From assembly GCA_009785505.1 (NCBI GenBank), contig WQWA01000003.1, forward strand, positions 1-64,000: DNA of 64,000 bases, in the 5' to 3' direction. Origin of the DNA: Bacteroidales bacterium. Lineage in GTDB: Bacteria; Bacteroidota; Bacteroidia; Bacteroidales; P3. Shown here in pieces: positions 52,705 through 62,439 of this stretch. Below the pieces are notes generated by a model. The model was given only the letters and a program-made list of their open reading frames with translations. It did not search any database and was not told where the DNA came from. Position numbers and translations under genes: made by a program. Every line of letters begins with the position of its first letter. Within the stretch, counting starts at the first letter, position 1.

Positions 52705-53673
52705 ATGAATAGCGTATTAGTTACCGGAGGTGCCGGTTTTATCGGATCAAACTTGTGTGAAACCTTACTACAAAAGGGTTGCAAAGTTATCTGTTTAGAT
52801 AATTTTATGACCGGAAAAAGAGAAAATATTGAGTCTTTTTTGAATAATCCTAACTTTAAACTAATCGAGGGTGATATTCGAAATCCGGAAGATTGTCAAA
52901 ATGCTGTCAAACGTGTTGATTACGTATTGCATCAAGCTGCGCTCGGCTCGGTTCCGCGTTCCATTAAAGACCCGATTACAACAAACAATGTAAACATTGA
53001 TGGTTTCGTAAATATGCTTGTTGCTGCTCGCAATGCAAAAGTTAAACGGTTTATTTATGCTGCGTCTTCGTCTACCTATGGTGACTCTAAATCTTTGCCC
53101 AAAGAGGAAGATATTATTGGTAAACCTCTTTCGCCCTACGCAGTTACAAAATATGTGAACGAACTTTATGCCGATGTTTTTTCAAAAACATACGGATTGG
53201 AATGCATCGGATTACGTTATTTCAACGTGTTTGGTCGGCGACAAGATCCGGATGGAGCTTATGCCGCAGTAATCCCTTTGTTTGTGAAACAACTTATGAA
53301 TCATCAGTCACCGATCATCAACGGTGATGGCGAATATTCACGTGATTTCACATATATCGACAACGTGATTCAAATGAACTTATTGGCACTCGAAACAATA
53401 AACACAAACGCTGTAAATACCGTATACAACGCCGCTTACGGCGAACGAACAACATTAAATCTGTTAGTTCAATATTTAAAAAAATACTTGTCAGAATATG
53501 ACCCAAAAATTGCTAACATTGCCGTTATTCATGGACCGGAACGCTTAGGAGATATTCCACATTCGTTAGCATCTGTGGATAAAGCAAAAAAATTATTAGG
53601 CTATGATCCTAAGTTCAACATGAAACAAGGACTAAAAGAAGCCGTAGAATGGTACTGGAATAATTTACGCTAA
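52705..53673 (+). CDS. UDP-N-acetylglucosamine 4-epimerase, WbpP-like
   Basis: Extended SDR epimerase. The 322-aa protein has GGAGFIGS at 8-15, the AALGSVPRSI block near 89-98 that marks WbpP-type UDP-GlcNAc 4-epimerases, and the catalytic SPYAVTKY (Y-x3-K). Together with the following dehydrogenase it would produce UDP-GalNAc and then UDP-GalNAcA. It lies 12 nt after the T9SS protein gene and 12 nt before the dehydrogenase. Confidence 0.88.
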   Translation: MNSVLVTGGAGFIGSNLCETLLQKGCKVICLDNFMTGKRENIESFLNNPNFKLIEGDIRNPEDCQNAVKRVDYVLHQAALGSVPRSIKDPITTNNVNIDGFVNMLVAARNAKVKRFIYAASSSTYGDSKSLPKEEDIIGKPLSPYAVTKYVNELYADVFSKTYGLECIGLRYFNVFGRRQDPDGAYAAVIPLFVKQLMNHQSPIINGDGEYSRDFTYIDNVIQMNLLALETINTNAVNTVYNAAYGERTTLNLLVQYLKKYLSEYDPKIANIAVIHGPERLGDIPHSLASVDKAKKLLGYDPKFNMKQGLKEAVEWYWNNLR

Positions 53674-53685
53674 AAACAAAAACAT

Positions 53686-54978
53686 ATGGAAATTAAAATT
53701 GCAGTTATTGGATTAGGCTACGTTGGATTACCATTGGCACAGCTTTTTGCGACCAAATATCCGGTCGTCGGATTCGATATCAATTCCAATCGCGTAGAAG
53801 AACTACAAAACGGTGAGGATTCAACTTTGGAAGTTGATTCGGATACCCTAAAGTCTGTCCTGATAAACAATCTTTCCGGACAATTTACCAAAGGTTTATT
53901 CTGCACAACTTCGGTAGATGATGTAAAAGACTGCAACCTTTATGTTGTAACGGTTCCGACTCCCGTTGACAAGAACAATCATCCCGACCTAACTCCGTTG
54001 ATAAAAGCGAGCGAAACAATAGGATCTGTTTTGAAAAAAGGTGATATTGTTGTTTACGAATCAACCGTATATCCGGGTGCAACCGAAGAAGATTGTGTGC
54101 CGATACTCGAAAAAAAATCAGGTTTAAAGTTCAATAAAGATTTTTTTGTGGGATATTCGCCCGAAAGGATTAATCCCGGCGATAAAGAGCGTACGGTTGA
54201 GAAAATTGTAAAAGTTACTGCCGGTTCGACAAAAGAAATCGGTGAAAAAGTAGATGCCATTTACAAATCGGTCATAACCGCCGGAACTTACTTGGCAACA
54301 TCTATCAAAGTAGCGGAGGCGGCAAAAGTCATAGAAAATTCTCAGCGAGACATTAATATCGCTTTTGTAAACGAATTGGCAAAAATCTTCAACCGAATGG
54401 GTATTGATACGCAAGATGTGTTGGCTGCGGCCGCTACCAAATGGAATTTTTTGCCGTTTAAGCCCGGACTTGTGGGTGGTCATTGCATTGGTGTCGACCC
54501 ATACTATTTGGCACAAAAAGCACAAGAATACGGCTATCATCCCGAAATTATTTTGGCAGGACGGCGAATGAACGACGGCATGGGCGAATATGTCGCCAAA
54601 CAAGTGATAAAAGGCATGATCAAGCGGAATCAAAACATAAAAGGATCTAACGTTTTGGTTCTAGGAATCACATTTAAGGAAAATTGCCCGGACATAAGAA
54701 ATTCAAAAGTGATTGACGTTGTCAATGCGTTGAAAGATTATGATGTGAATGTTGATGTTTACGATCCCCTAGCCTCTTCAGAAGAAACAAAGCATGAATA
54801 TGGCATAGATATTTTGAATGGAGACACAACAACACTTAAAAATCAAGCCTACAATGCTGTCGTACTTGCTGTTGCACACAACGATTTCAAAACAATAAAC
54901 ATTCGGCAATTATTGAAAAAAGATGGTTTTGTTTATGATGTAAAAGGTGTTTTGGAAAATTATGATGAACGACTATAG
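53686..54978 (+). CDS. UDP-N-acetylhexosamine 6-dehydrogenase, WbpO/TviB-like
   Basis: Nucleotide sugar dehydrogenase that oxidises C6 of a UDP-sugar to the uronic acid. The 430-aa protein has the NAD loop [11 protein letters not shown] (about 8-18), [13 protein letters not shown] near 90-102, SPERINPGD near 162 and the catalytic cysteine in [12 protein letters not shown] (about 267). The type is that of WbpO/TviB for UDP-GalNAc, in agreement with the upstream epimerase. Confidence 0.9.
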   Translation: MEIKIAVIGLGYVGLPLAQLFATKYPVVGFDINSNRVEELQNGEDSTLEVDSDTLKSVLINNLSGQFTKGLFCTTSVDDVKDCNLYVVTVPTPVDKNNHPDLTPLIKASETIGSVLKKGDIVVYESTVYPGATEEDCVPILEKKSGLKFNKDFFVGYSPERINPGDKERTVEKIVKVTAGSTKEIGEKVDAIYKSVITAGTYLATSIKVAEAAKVIENSQRDINIAFVNELAKIFNRMGIDTQDVLAAAATKWNFLPFKPGLVGGHCIGVDPYYLAQKAQEYGYHPEIILAGRRMNDGMGEYVAKQVIKGMIKRNQNIKGSNVLVLGITFKENCPDIRNSKVIDVVNALKDYDVNVDVYDPLASSEETKHEYGIDILNGDTTTLKNQAYNAVVLAVAHNDFKTINIRQLLKKDGFVYDVKGVLENYDERL

Positions 54979-55008
54979 CGAAAATTTATTCAATAAGTTT
55001 TTTGAAAA

Positions 55009-56880
55009 ATGTGCGGAATAGTAGGTATAGTAAAAAAAGCAGGGCTTGTTGAGGGGCCCGAATTAAAAAAAATGTCGGACAAACTCACACAAAGAGGTCC
55101 CGACGCAGAAGGTTTTTACTGTCACAAAAATGTAGGACTTGGACATCGGAGACTATCAGTTATTGATGTAAGTTCCGGTAATCAACCAATCTTTAACGAA
55201 GACAAGTCCATTGCCATTGTGTTCAACGGCGAAATCTACAATTTTCAAGAACTCAAGCAGGAATTGCAACAAAAAGGACACACATTTTATACGCAGTCCG
55301 ACACAGAAGTCATTATACATGGTTATGAGGAGTTTGGTATAGAGCGTTTGTTGAATATGCTCGAAGGAATGTTTGCTTTTGCTATTTATGATTCAAATGC
55401 GGATACATTATTTATTGCCCGTGATAAATTCGGCGAAAAGCCACTTTATTACTTCCAAGACGATTCAGCCTTCTTTTTTGCGTCCGAACTTAAAGCTATT
55501 AATCCTTTCATAGAAACAAAGCATATTGACCCGATGGGTTTGAATTTGTTTTTGTCGCTGTCCTATATTCCAGCTCCTTATACCATCTACAAAGGTGCTC
55601 AAAAATTAAAGCAAGGACATTATTTGAGCATACATAATTTCGAATCACAAGACTATAAATATTACGATATTTTAACCCAAAACATTGGCGAAAAATATAC
55701 TGATATTGAAGCTTGCAAAACGGATTTAAGAAACCTGTTGGAAAACTCCGTAAAGCAAAGAATGGTCGCAGATGTTCCGGTTGGAGCTTTTTTGAGCGGG
55801 GGTATAGATTCGAGTATTATTGCAACATTGATGAGTCGATTTTCAGAAAAACCGATAAATACTTTTACAATCGGTTTTAGAGAAAAGGAATACGATGAGA
55901 GCATGCGGGCACAAGTTATAGCCGATCGTATTAAGTCTGAACATACGGTTCATTATTTGGGCTATCAAGATGCCCTGCATATTTTGGATGATATTATTTC
56001 GTACTATGATGAGCCTTTCGGGGATTCGTCAGCTATTCCGTCTTTTTTCGTTGCCAAACTTGCAAAAGAAAAAGTCGATGTGGTGCTGACGGGCGACTGT
56101 GCCGATGAACTGTTTGGAGGATATGACAAATATCTAGCACCGTTTTATGTTCAAAAATTTAACAATCTTCCCTTGTGGGTTCGGAGTTTATGTTCTCAAT
56201 TTGTAAACATTGTACCTCACAGCCGTTTTACGAATGTTCTTTTGAGAAAAATGAAAAAGGTAATCAGAAATGCCGAATATTCGGATTTCGATTTGCATTA
56301 CAGCATGATGTGCTTAAGTTTTTCAGATAAGGAGCGCAGAGAATTATTAACAAAAGATTGGAATGCAGATATCAAGCCACACATAAAAAATGTGTACGAT
56401 CATTATCAAAATGGCAGTATGATGGAAAAAGGATTCTATACAGACCTGAAAGTTGTGCTCGAAGGCGATATGTTTGTTAAAACGGACAGAGTGTCTATGA
56501 TGAACTCGTTGGAAACACGAGCACCCTTCATTGCATCATCAATTGCCGAAATGGCCTATCGTATGCCGGTAAACTTCAAAATCAACGGAAAACAAAAAAA
56601 GTTTATTTTGAAAGAAGCGTTTAAAGATATTCTTCCTCCTCAAACCTTGAGATTTGCCAAAGCCGGCTTCGGTGTTCCTGTTGACCATTGGTTTAGAAAA
56701 GATTTGAAAGACGGACTCATTCAAATGCTAAGCAAAGAATTTGTGGAACAGCAAGGATTATTTAACTATGCTGTTGTTCAAAAAATTGTTGACGAACATT
56801 TACGAGGAAAAGAAAATCACAAAAACAAATTGTGGAATTTGTTTGTTTTTCAAAAGTGGTATATGAAAAATATAGTGTAG
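55009..56880 (+). CDS. asnB: Glutamine-dependent asparagine synthase-like amidotransferase
   Basis: A 623-aa AsnB-family protein. C2 is the glutaminase nucleophile (MCGIVGI), RGPDAEGFY and FNGEIYNFQEL complete that domain, and the synthetase domain has the pyrophosphate loop LSGGIDSS near 263. In polysaccharide loci such genes usually amidate uronic acids or other sugar acids instead of making asparagine; the uronic acid genes just upstream suit this. The preceding 30 nt hold no obvious promoter. Confidence 0.88.
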   Translation: MCGIVGIVKKAGLVEGPELKKMSDKLTQRGPDAEGFYCHKNVGLGHRRLSVIDVSSGNQPIFNEDKSIAIVFNGEIYNFQELKQELQQKGHTFYTQSDTEVIIHGYEEFGIERLLNMLEGMFAFAIYDSNADTLFIARDKFGEKPLYYFQDDSAFFFASELKAINPFIETKHIDPMGLNLFLSLSYIPAPYTIYKGAQKLKQGHYLSIHNFESQDYKYYDILTQNIGEKYTDIEACKTDLRNLLENSVKQRMVADVPVGAFLSGGIDSSIIATLMSRFSEKPINTFTIGFREKEYDESMRAQVIADRIKSEHTVHYLGYQDALHILDDIISYYDEPFGDSSAIPSFFVAKLAKEKVDVVLTGDCADELFGGYDKYLAPFYVQKFNNLPLWVRSLCSQFVNIVPHSRFTNVLLRKMKKVIRNAEYSDFDLHYSMMCLSFSDKERRELLTKDWNADIKPHIKNVYDHYQNGSMMEKGFYTDLKVVLEGDMFVKTDRVSMMNSLETRAPFIASSIAEMAYRMPVNFKINGKQKKFILKEAFKDILPPQTLRFAKAGFGVPVDHWFRKDLKDGLIQMLSKEFVEQQGLFNYAVVQKIVDEHLRGKENHKNKLWNLFVFQKWYMKNIV

Positions 56881-56895
56881 AGCAAAGTCATATCC

Positions 56896-58020
56896 ATGAA
56901 AAAATTATTTATAGTTGTAAATGTGGACTGGTTCCTTTTGTCTCACAGGCTACCTATAGCATTGGCGGCAAAGGAACAAGGATATGATGTTACCATCGTT
57001 TGTGCCAATACCGGGCATAGGGAAAAAATAGAAAGTTATGGATTTCGTTTTATTGATATTCCTTTTGAGCGTTCGGGAAGCAACCCTATTCATGAACTAA
57101 AATGTGTTTCTCTGCTGTATAAATTATATCGGAAGCACAAGCCCTGCATTATACATCATGTTACATTGAAGGTATGTTTGTTGGGTTCGTTAGTGGCAAA
57201 AATGCTTGGACATAAAAATGTAGTAAATGCCATTAGCGGATTAGGCTATAATTTTACTGGAGATAGAAATGGGTTGACACAGCAAATTATGCGTCGTATG
57301 ATTCCCATTGCGTTTAAGTCAAAAACGTTTCGTTTTATCCTTCAAAATCCTGAAGATGTTGACTTCATTAGCAAAATGAAATTGGTCCCAAAGGAAAATA
57401 TAATACTGATCAAAGGTTCTGGAGTAAACTTATCCAAATATTCTTACACGAAACTACCACAAACCGATAAAATGCAATTTTTATTTCCTGCACGTATGTT
57501 ATACGATAAAGGATTGGGAGAGCTTATTGATGCCGCAAATATCTTGAAGTCAAAAATAGAAGACAAAGCAGAATTTATCCTAGCAGGAGATTGCGATCTT
57601 GAAAATCTCGCTACAATTCAACCCTATGAGCTACAAAAAAAAATAGACAGTGATTACATTAAATGGATAGGCTTTCAGAAAGATATGATTTCTGTTTATC
57701 AACAGTCATCGGTTGTCGTGCTTCCTTCTTATCGAGAAGGATTACCCAAATCGTTGATAGAGGCCTGTGCCATTGGCCGCCCCATAATTACTACAGATGT
57801 ACCTGGCTGTCGTGAATGTGTGATAGATGGTTATAATGGTCGTTTGGTAGAAGCCAAAAATGTAGAGGCTTTGGCATCTGCAATACTTGAATTTGTTGAA
57901 AATAAAAACTTAATGGAAATGTATTCACAAAATTCGAGGTTATTAGCGGAGAAAGAGTTTTCCATAGAAAATGTGGTTAATAAAACCATAGAAATATACA
58001 GGACGTTGTCAAGAATTTAA
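56896..58020 (+). CDS. Glycosyltransferase family 4
   Basis: A 374-aa GT-B enzyme of the PglA/WbpX-like subgroup: VNVDWFLLSHRLPIALAAKE at the start, NAISGLGYNFTG near 111, and SYREGLPKSLIEACAIGRPI near 276-295. Such enzymes often add a second sugar, commonly GalNAc or similar, to a lipid-linked acceptor. It lies 15 nt after asnB and 3 nt before the next gene. Confidence 0.88.
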   Translation: MKKLFIVVNVDWFLLSHRLPIALAAKEQGYDVTIVCANTGHREKIESYGFRFIDIPFERSGSNPIHELKCVSLLYKLYRKHKPCIIHHVTLKVCLLGSLVAKMLGHKNVVNAISGLGYNFTGDRNGLTQQIMRRMIPIAFKSKTFRFILQNPEDVDFISKMKLVPKENIILIKGSGVNLSKYSYTKLPQTDKMQFLFPARMLYDKGLGELIDAANILKSKIEDKAEFILAGDCDLENLATIQPYELQKKIDSDYIKWIGFQKDMISVYQQSSVVVLPSYREGLPKSLIEACAIGRPIITTDVPGCRECVIDGYNGRLVEAKNVEALASAILEFVENKNLMEMYSQNSRLLAEKEFSIENVVNKTIEIYRTLSRI

Positions 58021-58023
58021 ATA

Positions 58024-58968
58024 ATGAATATACTCATCACTGGTGCATACGGATTTATCGGAACTAATTTATCAGACTATCTCCGAGAACATCACACTCT
58101 TTTAGCATTGGATGTGTTGAAACAAGAGTCTGATGTTTATTCTCATTACTATTCGTGGAACGACTTGAATATATTGCCATGGGATAATTTAGATGTAGTT
58201 ATCCACTTAGCCGGCAAAGCCCACGATATTAAGAATAAAAACGGAGACCATATCTATTTTGACATTAATACCGACTTAACAAAAAAAACATTTGACTATT
58301 TTTTACAGTCAAAAGCCAAGCAGTTCATCTTTTTTAGTTCTGTGAAAGCTGTTGCAGACATAGTCGAGGGAGATTGTTTGACCGAAGATGCCGCTCCAAA
58401 ACCGATTGGAGCTTATGGCGAAAGTAAAAGAAAAGCTGAAGAATACATGCAAAGCAAAAAATGGAACGAAAAAAACGTGTATATTTTCCGTCCTTGTATG
58501 ATCCACGGACCCGGAAATAAAGGAAACCTGAATTTACTATATCGCTTGGTAAACACAGGGCTTCCATATCCATTGGGAAGTTTCGAAAACAAACGTTCTT
58601 TTTTGAACATACAAAATTTGTCATATATTGTTGAACAGTTTATAACACAAAAGCCCGAGTCCGGAATTTATCATTTAGCTGACGACAAGCCTATTTCGAC
58701 AAACAAACTAATAGAGTTGATCGCAAAGACAGCAAATAAAAAAGCAAGAATTTGGAAAATCAATCGTTCCTTTATTACCGCAATGGCAAAAATCGGAACT
58801 TTTTGCAAACTTCCATTCAACGCCCAACAATTACAAAAATTAACAGAAAACTATGTTGTGTCTAACAGGAAAATGAAGTCGGCAATAGGAATAGAACAGT
58901 TGCCAATCAATGTTGAAGACGGCTTATTGCACACGCTCAACTCGTTTCAAAATACCACAAAACAATGA
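58024..58968 (+). CDS. NAD-dependent sugar epimerase/dehydrogenase
   Basis: A 314-aa extended SDR protein. GAYGFIGTNLS near 7-17, HLAGKAHD near 61, and the catalytic GAYGESKRKAEEY (Y-x3-K, about 137) are present. Similarity to enzymes that reduce or epimerise UDP-4-keto sugars, such as WbpV/WbiG types, is likely; with the CapD-like gene it could supply the first sugar (for example UDP-QuiNAc or UDP-FucNAc). It overlaps the sugar transferase by ATGA. Confidence 0.8.
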   Translation: MNILITGAYGFIGTNLSDYLREHHTLLALDVLKQESDVYSHYYSWNDLNILPWDNLDVVIHLAGKAHDIKNKNGDHIYFDINTDLTKKTFDYFLQSKAKQFIFFSSVKAVADIVEGDCLTEDAAPKPIGAYGESKRKAEEYMQSKKWNEKNVYIFRPCMIHGPGNKGNLNLLYRLVNTGLPYPLGSFENKRSFLNIQNLSYIVEQFITQKPESGIYHLADDKPISTNKLIELIAKTANKKARIWKINRSFITAMAKIGTFCKLPFNAQQLQKLTENYVVSNRKMKSAIGIEQLPINVEDGLLHTLNSFQNTTKQ

Positions 58969-59639
58969 TTTACAAAAAAATTTTTAAGCGCATAATCGAT
59001 TTTATTTTGGCTCTAACTGCATTGCTGATTTTAAGCCCCATTCTTATTGCTTGCATGATTATCTTACTTCTCACCGGCGAACGCGAAGTGTTTTATTTTC
59101 AAAAACGAATCGGCAAAAAAAATCGACCGTTTTATATTTGGAAATTTGCAACCATGCTTAAAAATAGTCCGAATATCGGAACAGGGACCATCACGACACG
59201 CAACGATCCTCGTGTATTGCCATTCGGTGGTTTTTTGAGAAAAACCAAAATAAACGAACTTCCGCAAATTTTCAATGTCCTGTTAGGTTCTATGTCGGTA
59301 GTAGGACCTCGGCCTCTCGTAGAAAAACATTTTGAGATGTACTCTGACAAAGTGAAAGAGAAAATAGCAGATCTAACTCCGGGTATTACCGGCATAGGCT
59401 CTATTGTTTTTCGAGACGAAGAAAAGATTCTATCGCAAGGGGGTGATCCCAAAGAAATTTACAAAGAAAAAGTTGCTCCTTACAAAGGCGCATTAGAACT
59501 TTGGTATCAGAAAAATCTCTCTTTTTCCGTAGATGTCAAAATTATGATTCTGACTTTTTGGGCTATCCTTTTTCCAAAAAGCGAACTTCACTACAAGTGG
59601 TTTAAAAATTTACCTACAAAACCCGATTATTTAACATGA
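58965..59639 (+). CDS. Initiating sugar-1-phosphate transferase (PglC/WbpL-region type, PF02397)
   Basis: A 224-aa membrane-associated phosphoglycosyl transferase that starts repeat-unit synthesis on undecaprenyl phosphate. It has one N-terminal hydrophobic segment (about 10-35), KRIGKKNRPFYIWKFATM, LRKTKINELPQIFNVL (with the catalytic DE-like site replaced by NE) and MSVVGPRPL. It overlaps both neighbours by four bases (ATGA), so it is tightly coupled to the epimerase and the CapD-like gene. Confidence 0.88.
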   Translation: MIYKKIFKRIIDFILALTALLILSPILIACMIILLLTGEREVFYFQKRIGKKNRPFYIWKFATMLKNSPNIGTGTITTRNDPRVLPFGGFLRKTKINELPQIFNVLLGSMSVVGPRPLVEKHFEMYSDKVKEKIADLTPGITGIGSIVFRDEEKILSQGGDPKEIYKEKVAPYKGALELWYQKNLSFSVDVKIMILTFWAILFPKSELHYKWFKNLPTKPDYLT

Positions 59640-60844
59640 TAAACATTCCTCAATTTATTGCTGCAAACATTACGTTTCGCGACAAAAGTATGTTTGCCGA
59701 AGATATCGAAGCAAACAAAGAAAAATTACGCACAGAAGTCGAAAACAAGTCTGTTTTGGTTATCGGCGGTGCCGGAACCATTGGAGCTTCGTTTATTCGT
59801 GCAATTTTGAAGTTTAAACCTTCAAAACTTTTTGTGGTTGACATCAACGAAAACGGACTAACCGAGCTCACTCGAGATTTGAGGAGTACCGCGGATGGCT
59901 ACGTTCCTGAAAACTACGTAACTTATCCGATCAATTTTTCCGATTCCGTTTTTGAAAAGATATTCAAAAAAGAAGGTGGATTTGATATTGTCGCTAATTT
60001 CTCGGCACACAAACACGTTCGTTCGGAAAAAGACCTTTATTCTGTTGAGGCCTTGCTCAAAAATAACGTTACCAATGCACGAAAACTGCTTGATTTGTTA
60101 ATAGCATTTCCGCCAAAACATTTTTTCTGCGTTTCCACAGATAAAGCTGCCAATCCGGTTAATATCATGGGCGGCTCGAAAAAAATCATGGAAGACATGA
60201 TTATGGCCTATTCAACAAAGTATCCCATCACAACAGCACGTTTTGCCAATGTTGCATTTTCCAACGGATCGTTGTTAGATGGGTTTATTCAACGTTTGTT
60301 GAAGCGACAGCCGTTATCTGCTCCTAACGATGTTCGGCGATATTTTGTTTCTCCGGATGAAAGTGGTGAAATTTGCATGTTGGCATGCATTCTTGGCAAT
60401 TCAGGCGAGATTTTTTTTCCAAAACTGCAGCCCGAACAAATGCTCACGTTTTCCGAAATTGCCACAAGATTTCTCAATAATTTAGGTTATAAAGCCGTTG
60501 AGTGTGAATCCGAAGAAACTGCTCGACAAGTAGCAAAAAATCGCAGGGAAACAGACACGGATTATCCTGTTTTTTATTTCAATTCCGATACTACCGGCGA
60601 AAAAGGCTATGAAGAGTTTTTTACCGATACTGAGAGTGTCGATTTGGTGAATTTCCATGCATTAGGTGTAATTCAAAATGCGCCTAAACGCCCAGTATCG
60701 GAAATTGATGCCCTATTTTCAACATTAACAACGTTATTTCAAAATCCAAATACCAAAAAGGCGGATGTCGTTAGTGCAATGAAAGAGTTTTTGGGAAATT
60801 TTGACCATGATGAAAAAGGTAAAAATTTGGATTCAAAAATGTAG
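59636..60844 (+). CDS. CapD/PseB-like UDP-sugar dehydratase family protein
   Basis: A 402-aa SDR protein of the polysaccharide biosynthesis CapD-like family. The loop is VIGGAGTIGASF (about 42-53), and the catalytic part is FFCVSTDKAANPVNIMGGSKK (M in place of the usual Y, with K). Members are UDP-GlcNAc 4,6-dehydratases or epimerases; the atypical C-terminal part suggests a subgroup. It lies in overlap (ATGA) with the sugar transferase and ends the operon. Confidence 0.82.
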   Translation: MINIPQFIAANITFRDKSMFAEDIEANKEKLRTEVENKSVLVIGGAGTIGASFIRAILKFKPSKLFVVDINENGLTELTRDLRSTADGYVPENYVTYPINFSDSVFEKIFKKEGGFDIVANFSAHKHVRSEKDLYSVEALLKNNVTNARKLLDLLIAFPPKHFFCVSTDKAANPVNIMGGSKKIMEDMIMAYSTKYPITTARFANVAFSNGSLLDGFIQRLLKRQPLSAPNDVRRYFVSPDESGEICMLACILGNSGEIFFPKLQPEQMLTFSEIATRFLNNLGYKAVECESEETARQVAKNRRETDTDYPVFYFNSDTTGEKGYEEFFTDTESVDLVNFHALGVIQNAPKRPVSEIDALFSTLTTLFQNPNTKKADVVSAMKEFLGNFDHDEKGKNLDSKM

Positions 60845-60871
60845 CCGTTTGTACAGTAATTAAAAATTTCG

Positions 60872-60879
60872 TATCTTTG
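60872..60879 (+). promoter_or_regulatory. -7 box TATCTTTG before the Wzz-like gene
   Basis: TATCTTTG, 22 nt before the ATG at 60902. Confidence 0.75.
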
Positions 60880-60901
60880 TAAATTCAAAAATTAAAATAT
60901 C

Positions 60902-61849
60902 ATGTCAGAAAGCCCCACTCCTCAAACTCAAACAGAATCTAAAGAAATAGACCTGATCGATGTAGTCGGAAGAATATTTACTGGTATCGGACACGGTATT
61001 CGTGGCCTTTTCATGGGGCTCTTGCATTTTCTTCGCTTTACAAAAAAACATTTTTGGGTTTTGCTTATACTTGCCATTCTCGGGGGCGGGGGCGGTTATC
61101 TTAGAGAGCATTTACGAGATCCGTTTTTTCAGTCCGAAATGTTGGCTGAAGTACAGCTTATTCCAAGCGCACAAATCGTCGACCGCTTCAACAGCCTAAA
61201 TTTACTGATTCGGGAAAACAACCCTCATGCCCTGGCAACAGTATTAAGTATTCCTGTTAATAAAGCAGAAAACCTTCTCCGTATTCATGCAGATAATATA
61301 GAACAGGAAAGAATTATTGTGTCGCAGCATCGTACAACAGACGCATCACAACGTATTATAATAGATACTATTACCGAAGAATTCGTTCGCATCCAAATTA
61401 GAGTTAGTAATCACACAGCTATTGACAATTTGGAACAAAGCCTTGTGTCTTTCATCGAAAACGAACCCTTCATAGAAGAACGCTTGACCGTTTTCAGAAG
61501 AAATAATCTTTTAATGCAAGAGGCTATCGAAACAGAAATTGAGCAATTGAGAGAATTTCAAAGAATAAACATCGAAAGAAGTCCGCTGGTCATGATTCCC
61601 GGAAATATGCCGTTGATGATTCAAAACCAAGAAGAAACTTATGTTGCAGAAATTTTAGAGTTGCAAGATCATCTTTTAGAGTTGCAACGCGGCCTCATGC
61701 TTACACGGCCATTAACTGTGATTCAGCCGTTTCTGGCACTTAAAACACCGGCAAACCGCACGCTTTTCAACATCATGCTTTCTGCTTTATTTGCCATAGC
61801 TGTAGGATATGTTGTGTTGCTGCTTCGCCAAAATTGGAAACACCTATAA
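60902..61849 (+). CDS. Wzz-like chain-length or polysaccharide-copolymerase protein
   Basis: A 315-aa protein with two membrane segments (about 52-66 and 285-306) and a periplasmic helical domain between, as in Wzz-type proteins. FWVLLILAILGGGGGYL and MLSALFAIAVGYVVLLLRQ mark the segments. There is no BY-kinase domain. It has its own promoter after the polysaccharide operon and is followed by a kinase-like gene 3 nt later. Confidence 0.65.
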   Translation: MSESPTPQTQTESKEIDLIDVVGRIFTGIGHGIRGLFMGLLHFLRFTKKHFWVLLILAILGGGGGYLREHLRDPFFQSEMLAEVQLIPSAQIVDRFNSLNLLIRENNPHALATVLSIPVNKAENLLRIHADNIEQERIIVSQHRTTDASQRIIIDTITEEFVRIQIRVSNHTAIDNLEQSLVSFIENEPFIEERLTVFRRNNLLMQEAIETEIEQLREFQRINIERSPLVMIPGNMPLMIQNQEETYVAEILELQDHLLELQRGLMLTRPLTVIQPFLALKTPANRTLFNIMLSALFAIAVGYVVLLLRQNWKHL

Positions 61850-61852
61850 ATT

Positions 61853-62407
61853 ATGATTTCAATCGCCGGAGACCTCGGTAGCGGGAAAAGCACCATTGCC
61901 AAACGTTTGGCAGAAGTATTGGATTATACTTATTTTTCAACGGGCATGCTTTTTCGTAAGCTGGCCGCCGAACGTGGTATGGACGCCTTGCAATTGAATT
62001 ATCTTTCGGAAACCGATCTGAGTATTGATAAATACATTGACGACAATCTGCGTACAATTAATGACGGCAGCAATTCGCGGTATGTTTTGGACTCTAGAAT
62101 GGCATGGTATTTTGTGCCGAAATCGTTCAAAATTTATGCAACAGTTCAACCGGAAATTGCCGCTCAGCGGGTTTTAAGCGATAAAACACGTTTCAACGAG
62201 CCTGAAGCCGCCGATTTGCAAGAAAGAGTCAAAACCCTTCTTGAGCGTCAAAACGTCGAAAATCGCCGTTATAAATCCATTTATGGTGTGGATTGTCTGG
62301 ACTTGTCCAATTATGATTTGATTATCGACACGTCCGACAGTTCGGTAGAAATGTTGGTAGAGCAAATTCTGACAAAATATCGCGGGCATTTCGACTACGC
62401 TCAATGA
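61853..62407 (+). CDS. Cytidylate-kinase-like P-loop protein
   Basis: A 184-aa P-loop kinase-like protein with GDLGSGKST at residues 6-14 and an N-terminus (ISIAGDLGSGKSTIAKRLAE) resembling the cytidylate kinase-like family. It keeps a YFSTGMLFRKLA block typical of nucleotide kinases. The last codons (FDYAQ) come from the palindromic repeat 62390-62439, so the native C-terminus may be changed. It converges on the riboflavin kinase gene and overlaps it by 7 nt. Confidence 0.75.
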   Translation: MISIAGDLGSGKSTIAKRLAEVLDYTYFSTGMLFRKLAAERGMDALQLNYLSETDLSIDKYIDDNLRTINDGSNSRYVLDSRMAWYFVPKSFKIYATVQPEIAAQRVLSDKTRFNEPEAADLQERVKTLLERQNVENRRYKSIYGVDCLDLSNYDLIIDTSDSSVEMLVEQILTKYRGHFDYAQ

Positions 62408-62439
62408 CCGCGACCGCACGGATGCTGAGCGTAGTCGAA
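62390..62439. repeat. Palindrome encoding the C-termini of two convergent genes
   Basis: Perfect 14-base arms TTCGACTACGCTCA (62390-62403) and TGAGCGTAGTCGAA (62426-62439) enclose 22 bases. Read in both directions the arm yields FDYAQ, the end of the kinase on the plus strand and part of the riboflavin kinase tail on the minus strand. It could also act as bidirectional terminator. Confidence 0.93.
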
